Origin: Geojedonia sp051814705
Lineage (GTDB): Bacteria > Bacteroidota > Bacteroidia > Flavobacteriales > Flavobacteriaceae
NCBI GenBank assembly: GCA_051814705.1
Contig: JBPWQW010000002.1
Coordinates: 1-64,000 of the forward strand
Length of the DNA stretch: 64,000 nt
Direction: 5' to 3'
Of this stretch, positions 52,801 to 61,914 are shown one piece after another. The notes beneath the pieces were generated by a model. That model was not told the DNA's origin, made no database searches, and saw only the letters and a program-made list of their open reading frames with translations. Position 1 is the stretch's first letter, and each line of letters starts with the position of its first letter. Both the position numbers and the translations under genes were made by a program.

Positions 52801-52887
52801 ACCAAAGAATTTGATCCTGAACTGAGAAACTCCCGTTCCTTCCCATTAACAAGGACCTTCAATCTTGGTGTAAATGTTACATTTTAA
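49810..52887 (+). CDS. susC: SusC/RagA-type TonB-dependent outer membrane transporter
   Basis: A 1025-residue porin-type receptor with a signal peptide ending VYAQ. A CarboxypepD_reg-like domain occupies about 30-115 (VTGKVISAEGMELPGVNILQKGTSNG), followed by the plug from 120 (VVIVGFGTQKKETVTGAI, NVRLLIRGQGTVNTQRPLILVDGIERE, ITVLKDASSTAIFGVKGANGVILVTTRRG) and a beta-barrel to the aromatic C-terminus. It imports large substrates across the outer membrane with SusD, using TonB energy. It is the first gene of the locus with SusD 17 bases after its stop, then a nucleoside hydrolase, GH106-like enzyme and others. Confidence 0.93.
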   Translation: MEHCYKKTLTKILYLCFLILSFGVYAQETVVTGKVISAEGMELPGVNILQKGTSNGAVTDFDGLYRIRLVEGSDVLVFSFIGFQTLEQPIGNRSEINVTLIEEAQQLGEVVIVGFGTQKKETVTGAISSVKTKEVKQSPAANMAVTLAGRLPGLTSIQRTGQPGAENVRLLIRGQGTVNTQRPLILVDGIERELDFIDPNEVESITVLKDASSTAIFGVKGANGVILVTTRRGTSEIPEINFSSESSFSDLPRFISPVNSFQYATLRNLSLANDGLPEEFSPSALEHFRLQDDPLRYPDTDWRDILMKDYSFQQRYNLNISGAGQKAKYFINGGYVKQGGQFNTEKGLPYDPGFELERYNFRSNADVKLTGTLNAFLNVAGYLQTRNAPYALGGDDPTDWIIFFMNRLPSTVPGPLTPDGGVITDGDVAWPAYGLINRSGFVQTKESNVLASFGMEQQLDFITKGLSAKAILSFDTKSINRLEARRSHEKYTQVIDEDNPDSEGNPSVSYRPFNNDKNTPLSIGGDRSFASRSNFQGFLNYNRTFGKHTTTGMLLFQKETVIIDNQLPFKSLGTSARLTYGYDNKYFVELNAGYNGSEQFAKSNRYGFFPAVSAGYVISNENFWKEWSGANVINLFKVRGSYGKVGNDRISSSRFLFLDDIQIVGGGFSGSLGDGNTIITNLLKNEDLQWEVAKKTNIGVELGLFHDFTVNADFFYEKRDNILRFRGIIPVLNGLPNSALAPVNIGVISNKGFELELNYKKAFNEDLSILARANLNYAKNKQLFADEAILPEDFAYRYRETGYRIGQRFGYVVDRYFTDDDDINSSPVQNVGGHASRPGDFKYMDLNGDGVVDVKDLAPLGFSSVPEYQFGFAFNINYKNFDISALFQGVANVSDYMSGEGSFATNGVNNFISRHLNSYTPERAANGEEISYPRLSLQESPNEIRNSFFIVNTGYVRLKSAEIGYSLPSELTKRLFNIQRIRIYTNGLNLITWDNLPTKEFDPELRNSRSFPLTRTFNLGVNVTF

Positions 52888-52946
52888 TACTAAAAAAAAC
52901 AGATATGAAAAATATAGTTAACTTTAATAACAAAAGAGCTCAATAC

Positions 52947-55052
52947 ATGAAAAAAGGCTTAATTTTTTGCTTTCTTTTACTTGCAGTAGCTACGGGGTGC
53001 CAAAAAGATTTTTTGGACATTACCCCAGACGGTAGAATTACTCTAGACGATGTATTTTCAGATGAGAAAAGAACCGAGGCTCAGTTAAATGCCGTATATG
53101 GTAAAATACCTAGTTATTTCTGGAAATATGGTTTCTTTGATTTCTTAGCATCCTTTTCTGATGAATGTTATACATTTAGTGGAGCAGCAATGTCATGGGC
53201 GTCAGGTAGCTTAAGTACAGGTTTTAATCCTATTCAACATGTACCCCAAGAACGTGGGAAAGGTGCAAATCATTACCCAACGTTTTGGTCCGGTATCAGA
53301 GAAGCAAACGTATTCTTGGCCAATATTGATAGAGCAAACGTTTCAACTGAAGCTAAAAGAGGTAGGTTAAAAGGGGAAGCACAGTTATTAAGAGCGTTCT
53401 ACTATTGGGAATTAATAAAAGAATTTGGACCGATGCCTATGGTAGACGAACCTTTTGATAACGCTTTTGATTACACCTCTCTAACAAGACCTTCATTTCA
53501 AGAGAGTATAGATTTTATCGTTAAAGATTGTGATGAAGTTCTTGCCAATCCTAATATGCCGTTTAAAATTACGATAGAAGCGGAGAGAGGTAGATTTTCA
53601 AAATCAGTTGCACATGCCATTAAATCGCAGGCTCTATTATATAATGCGAGCCCTTTATGGAACCCTGAGAACAGTTCAAAAAAATGGCAGGATGCCGCTA
53701 CAGCTTCTAAAGTTGCTTTGGACGCCTTAATAGCTGAAGGATTTTCACTGGCACCTAATTATGGTGATTATTTTATTAGCAGATCGACTCTTTCAGACCG
53801 AGAAACAATTTACGAAATTAATGAACCACAAGTGGATCCGGTATTTAGTATTATTAATGGAATTCCTAGCAAAATGGGGAATTTCAAAGTTGGAGCGACT
53901 CCTACCCAAGAACTGGTGGATAGCTATGATATGCAAGTAACTGGTGAACCAGCCATATTAGGTTATAGTGATGAACAACATATGGAGCCTATTATTAACC
54001 CGGCATCAGGTTATAATGAAGAAGACCCTTACAAAGGTCGGGACCCACGTTTTTATGCAACCGTTTGGCATAATGGTGCTATGTATGATAATATAAATGG
54101 AGAAGTAAGGAAGATGGAGACTTATCGAGATGGACGGGAGCAGTTGCTTGTTGCACCACTTGGATGGGATTTTACACGTACAGGGTATTATCTCAGAAAA
54201 TTTATAGATCCTCGCTTGCAGCCTGGTCAACCTGAAGATACACGTTGGAAAAAATACAGACTTGCCGAAATTTATCTGAATTTGGCTGAAGCTGAAAACG
54301 AAAGCAACGGACCCACTGCAGATGCCTATAATGCGATTAATACCATTAGGGCAAGAGTGCAAATGCCAGCTTTACCTTCAGGATTGTCAAAAGAACAAAT
54401 GCGTGACCGTATCCGTCGCGAGAGACGCGTTGAACTAGCCATAGAAGAACATCGTTTTTGGGATGTTCGCCGATGGAAAATCCTAGATCAAACAGATAAA
54501 GTAGCTACAGGTATGCTATTAAAACTAAAAACGAGTCGTATATCCCTATCTGATGGTGGGTTTGAGGATAATTCATCAGATTGGATCTATCTTTCTGGAG
54601 CTTCAAGAAGTTCAAATTCACCCCGTTCTGGAGCGTTTTCAGCAGAAATAAGTGGACCGTCTGGAGGTCTTGCAATTCAATACCTTAATGTTGAACCCAA
54701 TACGGCATATTTAATTTCGGCATGGGTGAAAGTAACAGCTGGAGTGGGCATTGTAGGTGCACAAGATTATGGTGGAGATCCAGTAGGTGGGTTTTCCGGT
54801 TCTCCTGGATGGACCAAAGTGTGGACTACGTTTACTACAGGCCCAACTAATACCACCGCTATTGTTGGAGCACAATTTGAACCAGGAAGCACAGGGTTTG
54901 TTGATGATTTTGAAATCTTTAGATTGACTTATTCAAGAATTGTGACCGAAGAGCGCAATTCATGGCAGGATAAATATCTTATTTTCCCTATTCCGATAGG
55001 TGATGCTGCTATTATCCCAGATTTTAATATTAACCAAAACCCAGGCTGGTAA
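52947..55052 (+). CDS. susD: SusD/RagB lipoprotein with an inserted carbohydrate-binding-like domain
   Basis: A 701-residue surface lipoprotein (from the ATG at 52947; numbering below uses the longer frame from 52905, which adds 14 residues before the signal peptide). The lipobox is AVATGC. SusD motifs: NPIQHVP, the TPR region 140-300, LAEIYLNLAEAENES, RRERRVELAIEEHRFWDVRRWKIL and the terminal DKYLIFPIP, QNPGW. Between about 546 and 673 a roughly 125-residue beta-type insert (GGFEDNSSDWIYLSG, SGAFSAEISG, AYLISAWVKVTAG, VDDFEIF) resembles a CBM4/9-like sandwich. Normal SusD proteins have nothing here. It is likely to bind the glycan on the cell surface. The nucleoside hydrolase gene starts directly after its stop. 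Confidence 0.88.
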   Translation: MKKGLIFCFLLLAVATGCQKDFLDITPDGRITLDDVFSDEKRTEAQLNAVYGKIPSYFWKYGFFDFLASFSDECYTFSGAAMSWASGSLSTGFNPIQHVPQERGKGANHYPTFWSGIREANVFLANIDRANVSTEAKRGRLKGEAQLLRAFYYWELIKEFGPMPMVDEPFDNAFDYTSLTRPSFQESIDFIVKDCDEVLANPNMPFKITIEAERGRFSKSVAHAIKSQALLYNASPLWNPENSSKKWQDAATASKVALDALIAEGFSLAPNYGDYFISRSTLSDRETIYEINEPQVDPVFSIINGIPSKMGNFKVGATPTQELVDSYDMQVTGEPAILGYSDEQHMEPIINPASGYNEEDPYKGRDPRFYATVWHNGAMYDNINGEVRKMETYRDGREQLLVAPLGWDFTRTGYYLRKFIDPRLQPGQPEDTRWKKYRLAEIYLNLAEAENESNGPTADAYNAINTIRARVQMPALPSGLSKEQMRDRIRRERRVELAIEEHRFWDVRRWKILDQTDKVATGMLLKLKTSRISLSDGGFEDNSSDWIYLSGASRSSNSPRSGAFSAEISGPSGGLAIQYLNVEPNTAYLISAWVKVTAGVGIVGAQDYGGDPVGGFSGSPGWTKVWTTFTTGPTNTTAIVGAQFEPGSTGFVDDFEIFRLTYSRIVTEERNSWQDKYLIFPIPIGDAAIIPDFNINQNPGW

Positions 55053-56099
55053 ATGATGCGTAATCCCTTAAAGCTTTTGTCTTGTATACTATTGAGTATC
55101 TTGTTGCCGGCAGGGATTACTTTAAGTTCTGCTTTTTCACAGGGTGTCGTCGATCCAAATCCCGTTAAGGTGATTTTTGAAACGGATATGGGGAATGATA
55201 TCGATGATGCCCTTGCTTTGGCTATGTTATACCGATATGCCGAGCAGGGCAAAATTGAACTTATTGGCATAAGTAATAATAAACAAAGTAGAAATTCTGC
55301 TAAGTTTATTGATCTTATGAATAGTTGGTATCATTATCCAAAGATTCCAATTGGTACAATCAATAATGGCAAAAAGGGAGAAGATGAGTCCAAAAGTTTT
55401 GCTAAAAAATTGATTGATCAGTCCAAAAAAAATAAAACGTTTTTAAATAGCAGTAAAAAGGGTTGTAAAACCAAAGTAGAAGAGTCTGTCAACCTGTACC
55501 GGCGGATCTTGTCTGCTCAACCTGATCATTCGGTGGTCATTATTTCAGTGGGGTTTTTTACCAATCTTGCAAGGTTGTTAGAATCTGAGCCAGATGCATA
55601 CTCTGCACTGAATGGTATTGAATTGGTATCAAAAAAAATTAAATTCCTAAGCGTCATGGCTGGTAACTTTAGTAGTCCAGCTATGACCGAATTTAATGTC
55701 AGGGTTGACATTGCTTCAGCAAAAAAAGTGTATGAACAATGGCCAGGTATCATTTATAGCAGTCCCTTCGAAATTGGAAACAACATCCTCTTTCCAGCTT
55801 CCAGTATAGAAAATAATTTGGGCTACGCTCATACTAATCCTCTTGTGGAAGGGTACAAGCTATATCTTCCCATGCCCTATGATAGGCCAACTTGGGATTT
55901 AACAGCCGCGTTATTTGCAATAGAGCCAGATCAAGGATATTTTACCATCAGTAATCCTGGTTTTGTTAAGGTAAATGAAGAAGGATACACCAGTTTCTCT
56001 GAAGATACAATCGGAAAACATTTCTATCTGATACCTCCAGATTTAACAACAAAAAATAAGATTTTAGAACGGTTCATTGAACTGATACATGCTATTTAA
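55053..56099 (+). CDS. Secreted nucleoside hydrolase family protein
   Basis: A 348-residue exported protein (signal peptide about residues 1-30). The calcium and ribose-binding loop is ETDMGNDIDDALAL at 43-56; a Cys-free core, HSVVIISVGFFTNLARLL, MAGNFSSPAMTEFNVRVDI and YDRPTWDLTAALFA follow the family, which hydrolyses the N-glycosidic bond of nucleosides or related ribosides. The loop differs from the DTDPGIDDA form of classic nucleoside hydrolases. Its ATG follows the SusD stop directly, so it is translationally tied to SusD and probably processes the imported substrate in the periplasm. Confidence 0.83.
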   Translation: MMRNPLKLLSCILLSILLPAGITLSSAFSQGVVDPNPVKVIFETDMGNDIDDALALAMLYRYAEQGKIELIGISNNKQSRNSAKFIDLMNSWYHYPKIPIGTINNGKKGEDESKSFAKKLIDQSKKNKTFLNSSKKGCKTKVEESVNLYRRILSAQPDHSVVIISVGFFTNLARLLESEPDAYSALNGIELVSKKIKFLSVMAGNFSSPAMTEFNVRVDIASAKKVYEQWPGIIYSSPFEIGNNILFPASSIENNLGYAHTNPLVEGYKLYLPMPYDRPTWDLTAALFAIEPDQGYFTISNPGFVKVNEEGYTSFSEDTIGKHFYLIPPDLTTKNKILERFIELIHAI

Positions 56100-56207
56100 A
56101 GAATATTGCTAAAAATGGAAGGATACCAAATGTTAAGCAATAGTTCATAGAAAAACTAATGCCTTAATTTTTAAATCATAGAATAAATAAGTACCAAAAC
56201 AAATTTC

Positions 56208-59200
56208 ATGCGACAAAATTTCCCACATAAACCTGCAATTGCTTCGGTACTAATAGGTCTACTTATCAGCCTCGCAGTCAGTTCACCTTTACAAGCACAA
56301 AAGAAACCTCCCAGCGTAAATCTTGAACGCAATTTTGTGAATCCTCCAGATTCAATAAGACCTTATGTGTACTGGTATTGGCTCAATGATCATATATCAG
56401 TGGAAGGTGCCATTGCCGATCTAAAAGCAATGAAAGAAATAGGAATTGGTGGTGCTTTTATAGGTAATATTGGTTTAACTGAAGCCGAAGGGACTTCGTA
56501 TGGTACTGTTAAACTGTTTTCAGATACTTGGTGGGATGCCACTTTATCGGCCATCCGTTATGCCTCCAAACAGGATTTTACAATTGGTATGTTTAACGGA
56601 CCGGGCTGGTCTCAAAGTGGTGGACCATGGATAGATCCACATGACTCCATGCGCTATATTTCTGCAAACAAAACTTCAGTCCGTGGCTCCCGGCAAATTT
56701 CAATATCAGTATTGCCTGAGAATAAGGATAATGATTATGTGGCTTCTATTGCCTACCCAACTCCATTATATTCCAATTTTGATATCAAGAAGTACAATCC
56801 TTGTGTATTGTCAAACAATCCTATTGAAAATATTTCAAATATACTGGATGGATCTTTAGAAACTGAAGCATCCTTTCCTTCAGGCAAGTCAAGCATGAAA
56901 GAATTTTATGTGGATGTTCTGCTTTCAAGCGATATGACGGCCAGAAGTATCACCATGCATCCTTCCGATCAGGCCTTTTCGGCAGATTTTATTTTGCAGG
57001 CAAAACAAGATTCAGGGTTAGTAACCATAAAAGAATTTAATCTTAACCGTAGCAATGCTAATTTAAATACAGGGTTTATTCCCTTTGCTCCCTTGTCCAT
57101 TTCATTTGATTCTATTTCTTCTAAACAGTTTCGGTTGATTATTAAAAATATCAAAGGTAAGGCTGGTTTAAAAGAGATTGTTTTATCACCTGGGGCGGTT
57201 GTAGAAAATTATATGGAAAAACAGCTTGCAAAAATGTATCATTCTTTTCTTCCTTTGTGGAAAGAATATCAATGGTCGGAGCAGGAGGAACCCGTTGGTG
57301 AAAATTTAACATTAGACCCGACCAAAATCATCAATCTCAAGTCCTTTATTAATGAAGATGGATTGTTACACTGGAATGTTCCGGAAGGAGAGTGGACTAT
57401 TTTGAATTATTATATGAGTCCCACGATGGTAACCAATTCACCTGCATCCCCTCAAGGAATTGGTCTTGAAGTGGATAAGATGAACAAAGAAAAGCTGGTG
57501 TCACATTTTGATTCATTTATAGGAAAAGTGTTGCAGCGTTTGAATCCGGATGAAAGAAAAGCACTTCAATATGTTGTTGCGGATAGTTATGAAACCGGAT
57601 CACAAAACTGGACAGACGCATTTGAAGAAAAATTCAAAACGGTTTATGGTTATGATCCTCTGCCTTGGCTTCCGGTGTTAAGCGGTGCCATTGTTGGAAG
57701 TGCAGATCAGTCAGACAGGTTTCTTTGGGATTTAAGGCGACTCATTGCCGATATGGTGGCCTATGAATACGTTGGCGGATTGCGGGATTTAAGCCATAAA
57801 AACGGATTAAAACTTTGGCTAGAAAATTATGGACACTGGGGTTATCCTTCAGAGTTCTTAATGTATGGTGGGCAGACCGATGAGGTCGCTGGTGAGTTCT
57901 GGAATGAAGGTACTTTGGGCGATATTGAAAACCGATCTGCATCTTCAGCGGCACATATTTACGGTAAGAATCGGGTATGGGCTGAATCTTTTACGGCAGG
58001 TGGTAGTGAATATATGAGATCGCCTGGTATGTTGAAAAAACGGGGCGACTGGTCTTTTACAGAAGGCATCAATCAAACCTTACTGCACTTGTATATTCAC
58101 CAACCCGACGATGGGGCTGACCCAGGCATAAATGCATGGTTTGGAACAGAATTCAACAGAAAAAACACATGGTTCTATCAAGGCAAAGCATTTATTGACT
58201 ATCTGAGAAGGTGTAATTATTTGCTGCAACAAGGAAAACCCGTAAATGATATAGCCTATTTTATCAGTGAAGATGCGCCAAAAATGACTGGGATAAGAGA
58301 TCCCGAATTACCACTAGGATATTCGTTTGACTATATTAATGCTGAGGTCATACTTGATAGACTTGAGGTTAATAATGGGAAATTGGTATTGCCTGATGGC
58401 GTTCAGTACAGCATGCTTGTACTTCCTCCATTAAACACCATGAGACCCGAATTGCTCAATAAGATACAGGGCCTCGTAAATAATGGTGCCGTTATTATGG
58501 GCCCCGCACCGGTACGTTCTCCAAGTTTGCAAGATTTCCCAGAGGCCGATTCAATAGTAAAAGCAAAGGCTGCCAGTTTATGGGGTGGAAAACAAATTCA
58601 ACCCGGAATAAAAGCATATGGAAAAGGCTTGGTTATGGAAGGTATCTCCATGCAAGAAGCCTTGGATTATATCAAATTCCCTCCTGATTTTTTACCAACA
58701 AACCAAGAAGTTAAATACGCACATCGAACAACCCCTGATGAAGATATTTATTTTATCACAAATCAATCTGGAAAGGCTATAGAGTTTTCTGCTTCGTTTA
58801 GAGTTAAAAATACGCAACCGTCTTGGTGGAACCCTGTTGATGGAACGGTTAGAAACCTCTATAACTATTCAGAGAATAATGGTATGATTACAATCCCAAT
58901 AAAGCTGGAAGAGAATGAAAGTGGTTTTGTTGTTTTCAAAAAGGCTAAGGTTGAAATAAACAAACACAAAGATAATTTTCCCGTTGCCGACGTTTTATTG
59001 ACTATTCAAACACCGTGGGACGTTACTTTCGATACTGCGATGCGAGGTCCGGCTGAGCCCGTGGTGTTTAACACACTTTCAGACTGGACGGAAAACAAAT
59101 CTGATGATATAAAATATTATTCCGGAACGGCCACTTATAAAACAAGTTTTAATATCAAAAAATCCATGACACGTCGTGACGGTAAACTTTTGCTGGATTT

Positions 59201-59483
59201 GGGAACGGTTCAGGTTATGGCAAAAGTAAAAATAAATGGCGTGGATTGTGGCACGGTATGGACTGCTCCCAAGCAGGTGGATATTAGTAAGGCAATCAAA
59301 AAAGGAAAAAATGTATTAGAAATAGAAGTAGTGAATACTTGGGTTAATCGCTTAATTGGCGATAGCAGTTTGCCTGTTGAGGATCGTAAATTTAAAACGG
59401 AATTTAATCGATATTCTCCCGAAAGTCCTTTGCAACCTTCTGGTTTATTGGGGCCTGTTACAATACAAAATTTAGATTATTAA
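56208..59483 (+). CDS. GH106-like (alpha-L-rhamnosidase-type) glycoside hydrolase
   Basis: A 1091-residue exported enzyme (signal peptide near 1-32). The N-terminal part has RPYVYWYWLNDHISVEGAIADLKAMKEIGIGGAFIG, the GH106 opening; NGPGWSQSGGPWIDP and KLWLENYGHWGYPSEF and WAESFTAGGSEYMRSPG occur downstream, with the Glu of WAESFT as a catalytic candidate. The C-terminal beta-sandwich (WDVTFDTAMRGPAEPVVF, DLGTVQVMAKVKINGVDCGTVWTAP) is of the galactose-binding type. GH106 enzymes release L-rhamnose; many relatives have other or unknown activity. The substrate here is inferred from neighbours only. Confidence 0.8.
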   Translation: MRQNFPHKPAIASVLIGLLISLAVSSPLQAQKKPPSVNLERNFVNPPDSIRPYVYWYWLNDHISVEGAIADLKAMKEIGIGGAFIGNIGLTEAEGTSYGTVKLFSDTWWDATLSAIRYASKQDFTIGMFNGPGWSQSGGPWIDPHDSMRYISANKTSVRGSRQISISVLPENKDNDYVASIAYPTPLYSNFDIKKYNPCVLSNNPIENISNILDGSLETEASFPSGKSSMKEFYVDVLLSSDMTARSITMHPSDQAFSADFILQAKQDSGLVTIKEFNLNRSNANLNTGFIPFAPLSISFDSISSKQFRLIIKNIKGKAGLKEIVLSPGAVVENYMEKQLAKMYHSFLPLWKEYQWSEQEEPVGENLTLDPTKIINLKSFINEDGLLHWNVPEGEWTILNYYMSPTMVTNSPASPQGIGLEVDKMNKEKLVSHFDSFIGKVLQRLNPDERKALQYVVADSYETGSQNWTDAFEEKFKTVYGYDPLPWLPVLSGAIVGSADQSDRFLWDLRRLIADMVAYEYVGGLRDLSHKNGLKLWLENYGHWGYPSEFLMYGGQTDEVAGEFWNEGTLGDIENRSASSAAHIYGKNRVWAESFTAGGSEYMRSPGMLKKRGDWSFTEGINQTLLHLYIHQPDDGADPGINAWFGTEFNRKNTWFYQGKAFIDYLRRCNYLLQQGKPVNDIAYFISEDAPKMTGIRDPELPLGYSFDYINAEVILDRLEVNNGKLVLPDGVQYSMLVLPPLNTMRPELLNKIQGLVNNGAVIMGPAPVRSPSLQDFPEADSIVKAKAASLWGGKQIQPGIKAYGKGLVMEGISMQEALDYIKFPPDFLPTNQEVKYAHRTTPDEDIYFITNQSGKAIEFSASFRVKNTQPSWWNPVDGTVRNLYNYSENNGMITIPIKLEENESGFVVFKKAKVEINKHKDNFPVADVLLTIQTPWDVTFDTAMRGPAEPVVFNTLSDWTENKSDDIKYYSGTATYKTSFNIKKSMTRRDGKLLLDLGTVQVMAKVKINGVDCGTVWTAPKQVDISKAIKKGKNVLEIEVVNTWVNRLIGDSSLPVEDRKFKTEFNRYSPESPLQPSGLLGPVTIQNLDY

Positions 59484-59484
59484 C

Positions 59485-60816
59485 ATGATAAAACTAGTTT
59501 CGATGCGATATGTCCTGACGACAATATGTTCTTCCATGATGATGTTTACGACCTGTGCCAATGAGCCTTCTGTGAATGATGATTCCGTAATTGATCGTTA
59601 TATTGTTTTTTTTCTTACCAATACCAGTATTGACCAGGCTGTCAATAAAAACACAGGAAAGGATGCTAATTCTTCCTATAATTTCATTAGCGAATTACCT
59701 CATTTATTTGGTGAAATTAAAAAGGACAGTAAGTTTAAGTATGCTTTTGGACTTCCAGGCCCCATGCTTTTAACACAATCTGTTGACGAAATGCAGGATC
59801 AGATTAATAAAGCTTTTGATGCCGCTGAAAAATACAACGTCCCAGTCTATTTTCAATTGGATGATTGTAACAATTACACGGATCAATTTGGTGATGGTTC
59901 CGACATAAAGTTTTATGAAAACCCAGATTGGGTGGAGTGGGTATCTTTCCCAAAAGACGGAGAAAACTGGGGCGGGCAGCAGAATGGGAGGCCACCCTAT
60001 TTTTGGTTTAACTGGGGTTCATGGATGCATGCCAAAGCGTTCCCCGCATTTCAATCCCCTGGATATCGTGATTTTATAGTTAACAGATTACGAGAAGGTG
60101 TTCTTAAACCTCTAAATATTAGGTATAATAAATTGAAAGCAGAAGGGCGAGCGTATTTATTTGCGGGGATGGCAATTGGTTGGGAAACACATATACCAGA
60201 TTATTCATCTTCTAATTCCGTGCTTCAAGTTAATCCTGATAATTTACCAATTAGTGTCATAAACGGTGACCGCATGGAGCCGTGGGAAGCAACGAAATTT
60301 GGATATAATTCATTACATATTTTGGGACATGATCAGTATGATTTGGATGTACTAAATAGGGTGATACACGATTATTCAGAACTTTTGGCAAAAACAGCCT
60401 TCGAGTCTGGGATTCCAAAGCATAAGATATTTACGCACATTGTCGGGATGATGTCTGCGTATCCTGATCTGCGAACTACGTTCTCCCCGCCAATTTGGAC
60501 TGCTGTAAACGAATACAGCGTGCCTGGTTTTACGATGTCTCCAGTTACCTGTGCATATAATATTGAAACCCTTACTGCCGAAATTAAAAAGGCCGACCCC
60601 ACCCAAAACTATTTTGCTTTGGCTGAAGGCTATAGTCTCGGTGTTGATCAAAATTTTAAACAGGCAGATGATTATTTCGCTTCTATGTTTAATAATAATG
60701 CCTTGTTTGTATCGGTTTTTGGATGGGGTCGCGAACCTCCGGCATCCATGTTCTCCGTGTCACACAGTGAAGACAGTCCATTTGTTTTAGCAGCTAAAAA
60801 ATGGTTAGAGAAATAA
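59485..60816 (+). CDS. Unrecognised exported 443-residue protein, possible TIM-barrel glycosidase
   Basis: I do not recognise the family. A short hydrophobic N-terminus ends in MFTTC, which could be a lipobox (Cys23). The rest contains alternating helix-strand stretches, YFQLDDCNN (about 123-131), a VPVYFQLDDCN strand end with Asp pair, GMAIGWETHIPDYSSS near 215 with a Glu on a strand end, and HIVGMMSAYPDL, which together suggest a TIM-barrel with acidic catalytic residues. It follows the GH106-like gene by one base and must act with it, probably on the same oligosaccharide. The start may be the second ATG at 59503. It is a good candidate for a new glycosidase family. Confidence 0.6.
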   Translation: MIKLVSMRYVLTTICSSMMMFTTCANEPSVNDDSVIDRYIVFFLTNTSIDQAVNKNTGKDANSSYNFISELPHLFGEIKKDSKFKYAFGLPGPMLLTQSVDEMQDQINKAFDAAEKYNVPVYFQLDDCNNYTDQFGDGSDIKFYENPDWVEWVSFPKDGENWGGQQNGRPPYFWFNWGSWMHAKAFPAFQSPGYRDFIVNRLREGVLKPLNIRYNKLKAEGRAYLFAGMAIGWETHIPDYSSSNSVLQVNPDNLPISVINGDRMEPWEATKFGYNSLHILGHDQYDLDVLNRVIHDYSELLAKTAFESGIPKHKIFTHIVGMMSAYPDLRTTFSPPIWTAVNEYSVPGFTMSPVTCAYNIETLTAEIKKADPTQNYFALAEGYSLGVDQNFKQADDYFASMFNNNALFVSVFGWGREPPASMFSVSHSEDSPFVLAAKKWLEK

Positions 60817-60896
60817 GAAAGACAAGTGAGAACGAATGAAAATGACTAAAGAATTAGTAAATAATTGCTGAGAATGCCCTACTTGGTCAAACACAG

Positions 60897-60904
60897 TATT
60901 TTTG
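60897..60904 (+). promoter_or_regulatory. -7 element (TATTTTTG) ahead of ribokinase
   Basis: An exact TAnnTTTG match 62 bases before the ribokinase ATG, after a 150-base gap. No TTG sits at the right spacing. It may give ribokinase, the transporter and the deacetylase their own transcript. Confidence 0.35.
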
Positions 60905-60966
60905 AAAAGTCCGTTTTTACGGTTTAATAATTTTATAATAGTTACGTGCAATTTAAAAAACAAAAA

Positions 60967-61890
60967 ATGAGCCCAAATAAAATCATCGTCATAGGCAGTG
61001 CCAATACCGATATGGTGGTAAAAGCAACTAAACTTCCATTACCTGGAGAAACGGTTTTGGGTGGAACATTCTTTATGAATGCCGGTGGCAAGGGTGCAAA
61101 CCAAGCTGTTGCCGCCGCAAGATTGGGTGGCGATGTTAGCTTGGTTACTAAAGTGGGAAATGATATTTTTGGGAAGCAAACCGTTGAAGGTTTACAAAAA
61201 GATGGTATCGAAACGGAATATGTTTTTACAGATAATGAAAGCCCTTCAGGTACAGCATTAATTATTCTAAATGAAGAAGGTGAAAATTGTATAGTCGTTG
61301 CGCCAGGTGCAAATGCCAATCTATTGCCTTCAGATATTGAAAAAGTAAAGCAAGTTTCCAGCGCCAAAATAATCTTGATGCAATTAGAAATCCCAATGGA
61401 AACCATTGCCTTTGTGGTAAAAAAGGCAAAAAAAACACATCAAAAAGTGATTATCAATCCCGCTCCTGCTCAAAAATTGGATGACGAATTGCTGAAGGGC
61501 TTGTTCTTAATCACACCAAACGAAACAGAAGCGACTTTATTGACTGGAATAACAGTAATTGACGAAGAAACGGCATCGCAAGCCGCTAAAATCTTTCTTG
61601 ATAAAGGAGTCGAAAACGTCATTATCACTTTAGGAAAAGAAGGCGCTTATTTTGAAAATAATAGCCAACACTTTAAAATTCCTGCACCTCTTGTAAAAGC
61701 CATAGACACCACCGCTGCTGGGGACACATTCAGTGGGGCAATTGCTGTTGCGCTTATAGAAAAACAGGATCATTCAGCTATTGAGTGGGAACAGGCCGTA
61801 AAATTTGCAATTGTAGCTGCGTCCATTTCCGTAACAAGATTAGGAGCGCAGGTATCGATACCTTATAGAAAAGAAATAGTATTAAATTGA
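60967..61890 (+). CDS. rbsK: Ribokinase (PfkB family)
   Basis: A 307-residue sugar kinase. The first motif is MNAGGKGANQAVAAARLGGDV, the second DTTAAGDTFSGAIAVAL near the C-terminus with the catalytic Asp in AAGD. SANTDMV and MQLEIPMETIAFV are typical of ribokinase. It phosphorylates ribose to ribose-5-phosphate in the cytoplasm. The ATG at 60967 is chosen; a GTG at 60946 opens a seven-residue extension. It is followed after 24 bases by a sugar transporter, completing a ribose-use pathway after the nucleoside hydrolase. Confidence 0.9.
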   Translation: MSPNKIIVIGSANTDMVVKATKLPLPGETVLGGTFFMNAGGKGANQAVAAARLGGDVSLVTKVGNDIFGKQTVEGLQKDGIETEYVFTDNESPSGTALIILNEEGENCIVVAPGANANLLPSDIEKVKQVSSAKIILMQLEIPMETIAFVVKKAKKTHQKVIINPAPAQKLDDELLKGLFLITPNETEATLLTGITVIDEETASQAAKIFLDKGVENVIITLGKEGAYFENNSQHFKIPAPLVKAIDTTAAGDTFSGAIAVALIEKQDHSAIEWEQAVKFAIVAASISVTRLGAQVSIPYRKEIVLN

Positions 61891-61914
61891 TTATTAACCT
61901 TTAAAAACTAGCCT

